From positions 31,481,032 to 31,545,031 of the forward strand of contig CM032125.1 of assembly GCA_018894105.1 (NCBI GenBank): DNA of 64,000 bases, written 5' to 3'. Source of the DNA: Jacaranda mimosifolia (Eukaryota; Streptophyta; Magnoliopsida; Lamiales; Bignoniaceae). Position numbers and translations under genes: made by a program. The notes beneath the pieces are model-generated. The model was not told where the DNA came from. It saw only the letters and a program-made list of their open reading frames with translations, and did no database searches. Shown piece after piece: positions 58,719 through 64,000 of the stretch. Position 1 is the first letter of the stretch; every line of letters begins with the position of its first letter.

Positions 58719-59289
58719 GGGTTGGATTGGTTGTAATTTTATTTTCATTCTCTATTTTTATTATTTTTAAATGTATTTTCATTTTATCATTATTTTGTAC
58801 ATGAAAAAAAAATGTGACTGATTAATATTATAATTTTTTTGAAAAAAGATGGATTGAAAATAATATTTTAATATAATAGTGTTAAATATTTTAATATAAT
58901 AGTATTAATTATTATTTAATTAATTGTGGGCCCTATTGTCTTGATAAGATAAAATAAAAAAAAGAAATATTTATTTAATAAGTTAGTAGATAATAATGTA
59001 ATAGAGAATTAGTATTAAATTTTATGTGGGTCCCAATATCTTGAAATGATAGAAAAATAATATTTAATTAATTAGTGGTTAATAATTTTTTTAAAAATTA
59101 ATAGCTAGTATGAGTTTGAAAATGATGGTTTATAGGTACGAAATGAAAAAGGATGATATTTTTATTGAAAATATTACAATCACATTTTTTATTTTTGGTT
59201 TAATATAAAATATAAAATAATATTATAGAACACAAACAATCCAACACTTCTTGATAAAAATAAAAAAAAATAAAAAAACAATCCAACAC
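58719..59289. mobile_element. Tourist-like MITE (partner of 4164-4676)
   Basis: GGTTGGATTGGTTG at the left, AATCCAACAC at the right, with TTA flanks. A short duplication of the right end (AAACAATCCAACACTT twice, about 59233 and 59276) with A-rich filler makes it longer than copy 1. Confidence 0.5.
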
Positions 59290-59645
59290 TTATTTACCTA
59301 AATTGTAACCTTTCCAAACATCCAAGAATTAGATTTATTGTCAATAGCCGGAAAAGTTGTCTAGTCCCACACTCCCACTCTCATAGTACTGGTCAGGGAA
59401 GAATTACCCCTTTTTATATATAATTAAGTATATGGAAAGTTAAAAGGCACTTTTTAAGTCAAAAGTGCAAACCTAAACGTTGACATCCATGCCCTTGTCC
59501 GTAGCTAGCTAGATTTTTTATCAGAGAAAAAAAAATCAAAAAATGTCCGGCTAGCTAGATTATTTTGGGTATCATGGGGTAATCATATGGACAAATGTAG
59601 TAGTTGAAAAGTTCTAGTGAAATTGGCTCGAGCTGAATACTTATA

Positions 59646-59958
59646 GGGAGTTTGGTTGTGTTTTTATTTTCAATTTTTATTTTTAACATTTTTTAAATTT
59701 AAAAAATTAGTTAAAATGAATGAATTGAAAATAGATTTGTATTTGGATAGTTTGTTGGAAAATTAATGATTATATAGGATTTAGTAGGTTATAAGTGGAG
59801 AGAGATAGTAATAATAAATAAGAAAGAGAATATATTAAAATATATATTTTGAGACGAAAATGAGTTGAAATATTGGTAAAAATAATGATAAGTTGTTGAT
59901 AATTCATTTTCAAATAGTAAAAACAATTGAAAATGAAAATAGAACATAACCAAACTAC
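59646..59958. mobile_element. MITE specific to copy 2
   Basis: The inverted ends are GGGAGTTTGGTTGTGTTTTT and, from the right, CAGTAGTTTGGTTATGTTCT. About 313 bp, non-coding, absent from copy 1 between GAAATTGGCT and AACTAAATTTTG (near 5005). No clear target duplication remains. Confidence 0.55.
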
Positions 59959-61302
59959 TGATAACTGACTAAATTTTGAAGTTATATTTTCTTTTCATTG
60001 AATTTAAAGTTGTTTTGGATTTCATTTGATCACTAACTAATTAAATTTTAATCAAATCGGACACAAATTAGTTAACCTCAAGCAGTTTGATATTTTCTAC
60101 ACATAATTTAATATTTTTTAACTAATTAAATCAAGCTCAAATCAAATTTTAAATTTTATTAAATTGAAAACGAAGGAGCTCAACTTGATCTGTTAAGCTT
60201 TACTAATTAAACTCAGACGGATTTTAAATAATTGATTTTAAATAGAATATCGAATAATTTGATTATTTTTTTAATCATGCTGGAGATTGACCGGAAAAAT
60301 TGTTAAGAAAAGATTTGAGTTTCTAACCATAATTAATAGCTATAAAAGAAAGAAAATATAAAAAGGGCACCTGAAGAGCCAGAAGTGGCCTTTTAAAATC
60401 TAAAGAATAGATACTGTTGCATAACGTAATGCATACATATATATATATATATGTATGTGTGTGCGTATGTGTTTCTTATATTTGATCAGTCAAAGGTACA
60501 CCTTTCCATTTCGGAAAAAAATAATAGCGGAAACATTTACCAGTTTTAGATCAATATGAGCATCTAATAGCACCAAATATTTTTAAAAATTAATTTAAAA
60601 GTTTATAATCAACTTTAGACAACTATAAACAACTTATGATTAATTAATTGACTAATATTAAAGTACCCTACATGAGAAAATAATATTAATGCCAAGATAC
60701 TAAATTATATATAGTTTTAATGATTTCTTAATATATATGTTGCAATTATAATTATTTTTGTAAGCTCAATGACCAAAAAAATTAATATGCATGATGAGTG
60801 ATTATTAAAATTATTGTGATATAAGAATTATGTGTATAAGTTTTAGGTATTGACATTAATGATATATATATATATATATATATATGACAACTACTAGCAA
60901 CAAAAATTGTCGCAAATTATATATTGTGATTATATTCATGTTGTCATTGATCAAATTGTTACCATGCACATGACTAATTATTAAAAGTAATGATAATTAA
61001 CTAGGCATAATTGATCTTATCACTATCATATTCATTAAAATCATTATGATTTAAGGGAATATCATGAAAATGTCAGTTTTACCCTTAATGAGCCATTATA
61101 CCCTTTATTTTTTTTCATTGATTAAGTCCGATGTCATTGTCCTTATACTGATGTGTGTGAAATACATGGTTTGAACCATGACAAATTCTTAGTGTGTTTA
61201 TTTTGTATTGAAAAAAAAAAAAAAATACGTGGATGCAGACACTTCAAATTATATGACATCACCTATCACATAATAATTTGTCAAATGATACTCCAATATA
61301 AA
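59959..61302. other. AT-rich spacer of copy 2, no gene
   Basis: Collinear with 5030-7560 of copy 1 minus the hAT, MITE and tandem unit found there. It includes an (AT)n run near 60865 and an A-rich tract near 61215. No coding sequence. Confidence 0.5.
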
Positions 61303-62153
61303 TAGGGATGGTAATTTTTGACACGATACGATAATACAATACGAATCGGCACGATGTTACTAGATTTGGGTTGGGGGTGGTTGGATCAATATTAGATTGA
61401 CAGATAAGCAACACAAAAATTTTGAATTGGTTCGGGTTGGATTTTGGGTTACATGATAATTTTATTGGGTAACGCTCCAACCTGATACAACCAAACCCAA
61501 CCTAACCCGATCCAAATATTTAAGAAAGGAAAATATATATATATATATATATATGCATATGTTTTATGAATTAATACTTTTGCGTGCTTATTCGGTGGAC
61601 TAAATCTCAATTGGAAGAAGAGAATGACAATAAAGAGATATATCTGAACTTAGAAATTGGAATATGTTATGCTTTTTGCATTTTTAATTAATGATTTGAT
61701 GTTAGTTTTAAATAATTTAACTCTAGATTGGTTTGTAAGGAACTAAATATTGCTATTGTTGATGTTATATAGAAAATTACATAAAGTATAATTATCAAAT
61801 TGCTTCATGATACAAAATATGGGTTATCGGAATATAAAGTTGACTTTTTTCTAAATTTTAGGATAAGTTGATTTTTTTTCAAAAATCTTTTCATAATTTG
61901 ATTTTTTTTAATTTAAATTTAAATTTAAATTGGATAAAAAATATTACAAGTTTTTTAGATGGATTATTAATAAAAAAAATCACAAGTTGAAATGGATTGG
62001 ATTTGGGTTGACACAAAAACTTTGGGTTGGGCTCGGGTTGAGACTTATTAGCTTGAGTATTTTTTGGATTGGATTCGGATTGAGCAAAATTTTATAATAT
62101 TCCTATCTCAACTCAATATGAAACAATCCAACACGACATGATTGTCAGTCCTA
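61303..62153. mobile_element. Non-autonomous hAT element, copy 2 only
   Basis: The ends are TAGGGATGGTAATTTTTGAC and, inverted, TAGGACTGACAATCATGTCG. The 8-bp duplication AATATAAA is perfect (61295-61302 and 62154-62161). It is 851 bp with no transposase and has GGTTGGGTTG-type repeats inside. Copy 1 lacks it. Confidence 0.85.
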
Positions 62154-62989
62154 AATATAAATACATAATATCTATCATGTCTATAGGTACACAATCTCGA
62201 GCAATCCACATTTTTACTCTTATTCATTACCATTGAAGAATTTTTGCTGTACAACTCTCAACAATCCTAGTACTTTGTTGTAATTCATAATATAGAAGTT
62301 TACCTTGTTCTATGTTTGACTCTTTTACCTTGAATCGATCTCGAGCATCAATCCAACCAAAATCATATTGAATGTGATCAGTACTAAACTTACCTCAATG
62401 ATAAATAGTAATATAAATGGAACTCAATTTTTTTGAGGGAAAGACAAAAAAAAGAAAAGAAAAAAACCCACTAGGAAGATGAACAAGGGAAAATGCAAAC
62501 GGTACGAGATCACTTGGTAAAATATTTCCACAACTAAAACTAATAAATTTGTGATCAAATACGTCCAAGAATAAGATATCAATATCATAAAATCCGACAA
62601 GTCTCTGGTAGCTTACTGAATGATTCGTGGTCAGGTTATCTAAAATTTTTTACTAGTTTTATCAAATCAAAAACTATTAGTATGTAAAGAAACGGGTCCA
62701 CCAAATGCGAATTAGAAATCTTGCCGGGTTACTTTTTTTTATTATGCAAACAGCACAGTCACCAACTCAACAGTTGCATCAATATATATAATATTGGATC
62801 ACTTTCTTAACTATACCAAGAAATTTCAAGCATCCTTATCATTTAATTAAATTAATGCCCATTATTAATTATAACAATCCCCATCTAAGTTAAACCCTAA
62901 GAAATAAACCTGCCTTCTTTCTTGTAATAATTCCACACCCTTCACTGAATCATTACGAAAAAAAATTAAAAAAAGAATCAGTTGAAAAA
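62154..62989 (+). promoter_or_regulatory. Upstream region of gene E
   Basis: Collinear with 7600-8412 before gene B. The most conserved part, from about 62570, includes GGTCAGGTTATCTAAAATTT and a TATA-like TATATATAATA near 62783. No gene. Confidence 0.4.
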
Positions 62990-63277
62990 ATGGACAGTAA
63001 TTCTTGTTCATTTTTCCCATTACAACAAGATGACGAATTTTCCATCCCTTGTCCAGATCCGACAATATGGGATGTGGGCTTGGACGATCATGTTTTATAT
63101 CCTGATGCGCCAAAAGATGAAGGAAATTATTTTGGAAATAATAAAATAGGAAAATTGCCTGAAAATCAGGAGCTGCATAGAAAAAGAATGCATAGGGATA
63201 TTGAGAGGCAAAGGAGGCAAGAAATGGCCACCCTTTATGCTTCTGTTCGTTCAGTCCTCCCTCCTCAGTATCTCAAG
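62990..63277 (+). CDS. bHLH transcription factor gene E (type 2), first exon only
   Basis: Exon 1 (96 codons) ends TATCTCAAG before a GTGAAC donor at 63278, the same splice point as gene B. It begins [20 protein letters not shown] and carries the basic region [18 protein letters not shown] with H68, E72 and R76, and helix 1 ASVRSVLPP. Compared with B it lacks ten residues (a 30-bp in-frame difference flanked by GAAAAT) before the basic region, and has Leu to Val in helix 1. By analogy with B, intron 1 continues past the right edge and exons 2 and 3 lie outside. Whether E is intact cannot be judged here; the visible exon is open and conserved. Confidence 0.85.
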
Positions 63278-63978
63278 GTGAACAGAAGAGTTTTCCTTTC
63301 TTAAATTTATTTATTTATTTTTTTATTTATAGTGACATGCTAGTTTATATTATATGATCTTGCTATTTTAAGCTTAATTTTGGTCATCATTAATTCTTAG
63401 GTTTATGTGTGGTTAGATGCATGTTTATATTGTGATGCAAACTTGAATTTTCACGCATGAAAAATACTTTGAATATACGATGAAATCACCTTTTAAGGAA
63501 TGTTGGATGCTTTGTTAATTAATGCATATAGAAATATCCTATGTTTCTCTCTAAACAAGCAATACATCCTATACCCGTCTTTTATTTCTGTTTTGAGCAT
63601 GGTCGTCCATGAATTCTATGCCTATTTTATATTTATGGCAGAGATTTTTTTCTGGTCATCCAAGGTGTGGAGACTGGAAAGGATCAATGGCCGTTTGGAT
63701 ATGTTCCAAGATACATTTCCAATTTCCAGTATTTACAAAATTAGAAAAAGTGTTAATTAGTTTTCGTGTGTAAATAAAAATATATTTGGATGCATGTTTT
63801 ATGTGAAGCTGTAGAGTAGAATAAGTATAGGACTGAAAATTTATTTAATTTATAATATTTTTGCATGAAAATACGTATTTTTTGAAAAGATATGTATATT
63901 TCAATATTGTTACAATAATTTGAGGAGATTTTATATCAAGTCTAATTGATTTTGACGAATGTGATAAAGGATAATAGT

Positions 63979-64000
63979 ATGGCTGTCAATGGAGCGAAGT
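63979..64000. mobile_element. Probable left end of a hAT element
   Basis: TATGGCTGTCAATGGAGCGA at the edge closely matches TAGGGCTGACAATGGAGCAA, the end of the hAT at 20409. The same intron in gene B has no such sequence. The rest is beyond the window. Confidence 0.4.

Larger units (their letters stand above)
55846..64000 (+). repeat. Segmental duplication, copy 2 (partner of ~1041-9140)
   Basis: From about 55846 the sequence follows copy 1 in the same order: GCAAAACAAA-type start, type-1 bHLH gene, CACTA MITE, Tourist MITE, AT-rich spacer, type-2 bHLH gene. The gene starts are offset by 54786 bp (1575 to 56361) and 54577 bp (8413 to 62990). Differences are mostly clean insertions. The similarity runs to the right edge. 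Confidence 0.85.

Overview
The window looks like nuclear DNA of a dicot plant. It is AT-rich, its genes are split by GT-AG introns, microsatellites are abundant, and most of it is nested plant transposons (Ty1/copia, long-LTR elements, hAT, MULE, CACTA, MITEs). The family matches suggest an asterid, perhaps Lamiales, but that is a weak inference. Host coding sequence is sparse.

The host genes are five members of one small family of bHLH transcription factors (bHLH36/bHLH118/bHLH120-like). All lie on the + strand. Where all exons are visible they share three exons and phase-0 introns: exon 1 ends inside the loop of the bHLH, exon 2 carries helix 2 and most of an ACT-like C-terminal domain, and exon 3 is a short tail. 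There are two types. Type 1 (protein starts MFP...) is at 1575-2814 (pseudogene A), 22016-25318 (D, intact, 237 aa) and 56361-57635 (C, intact, 216 aa). Type 2 (protein starts MDSNS...) is at 8413-10617 (B, frameshift near the C terminus) and from 62990 to the right edge (E, exon 1 only).

The type 1 + type 2 pair plus about 6 kb of spacer is duplicated. Copy 1 spans about 1041-9140 onward and copy 2 about 55846-64000. D with sequence around 31861-33400 looks like a third, older and more broken type-1 segment. Comparing the copies shows which insertions came after the duplication.

Left to right: edge of a minus-strand copia element (1-1040); segment copy 1 (1041-10617); palindromic MULE with a GC-rich core (12303-14786); solo LTR (15852-18820); D and its flanks (18821-25676); an LTR of the same family with another member nested inside (25677-31855); third-copy remnant (31861-33995); a 14.2-kb CACTA element carrying a captured fragment of histidinol dehydrogenase (33999-48158); a MITE, a decayed copia element and a TRIM-like element (48446-53978); an AT-rich stretch (53984-55845); segment copy 2 (55846-64000).

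The bHLH genes probably act as dimers on E-box DNA in the nucleus. The rest of the window is transposon activity around and inside them, including intron growth in B and D. No RNA genes, CRISPR arrays or non-transposon enzyme genes were found.
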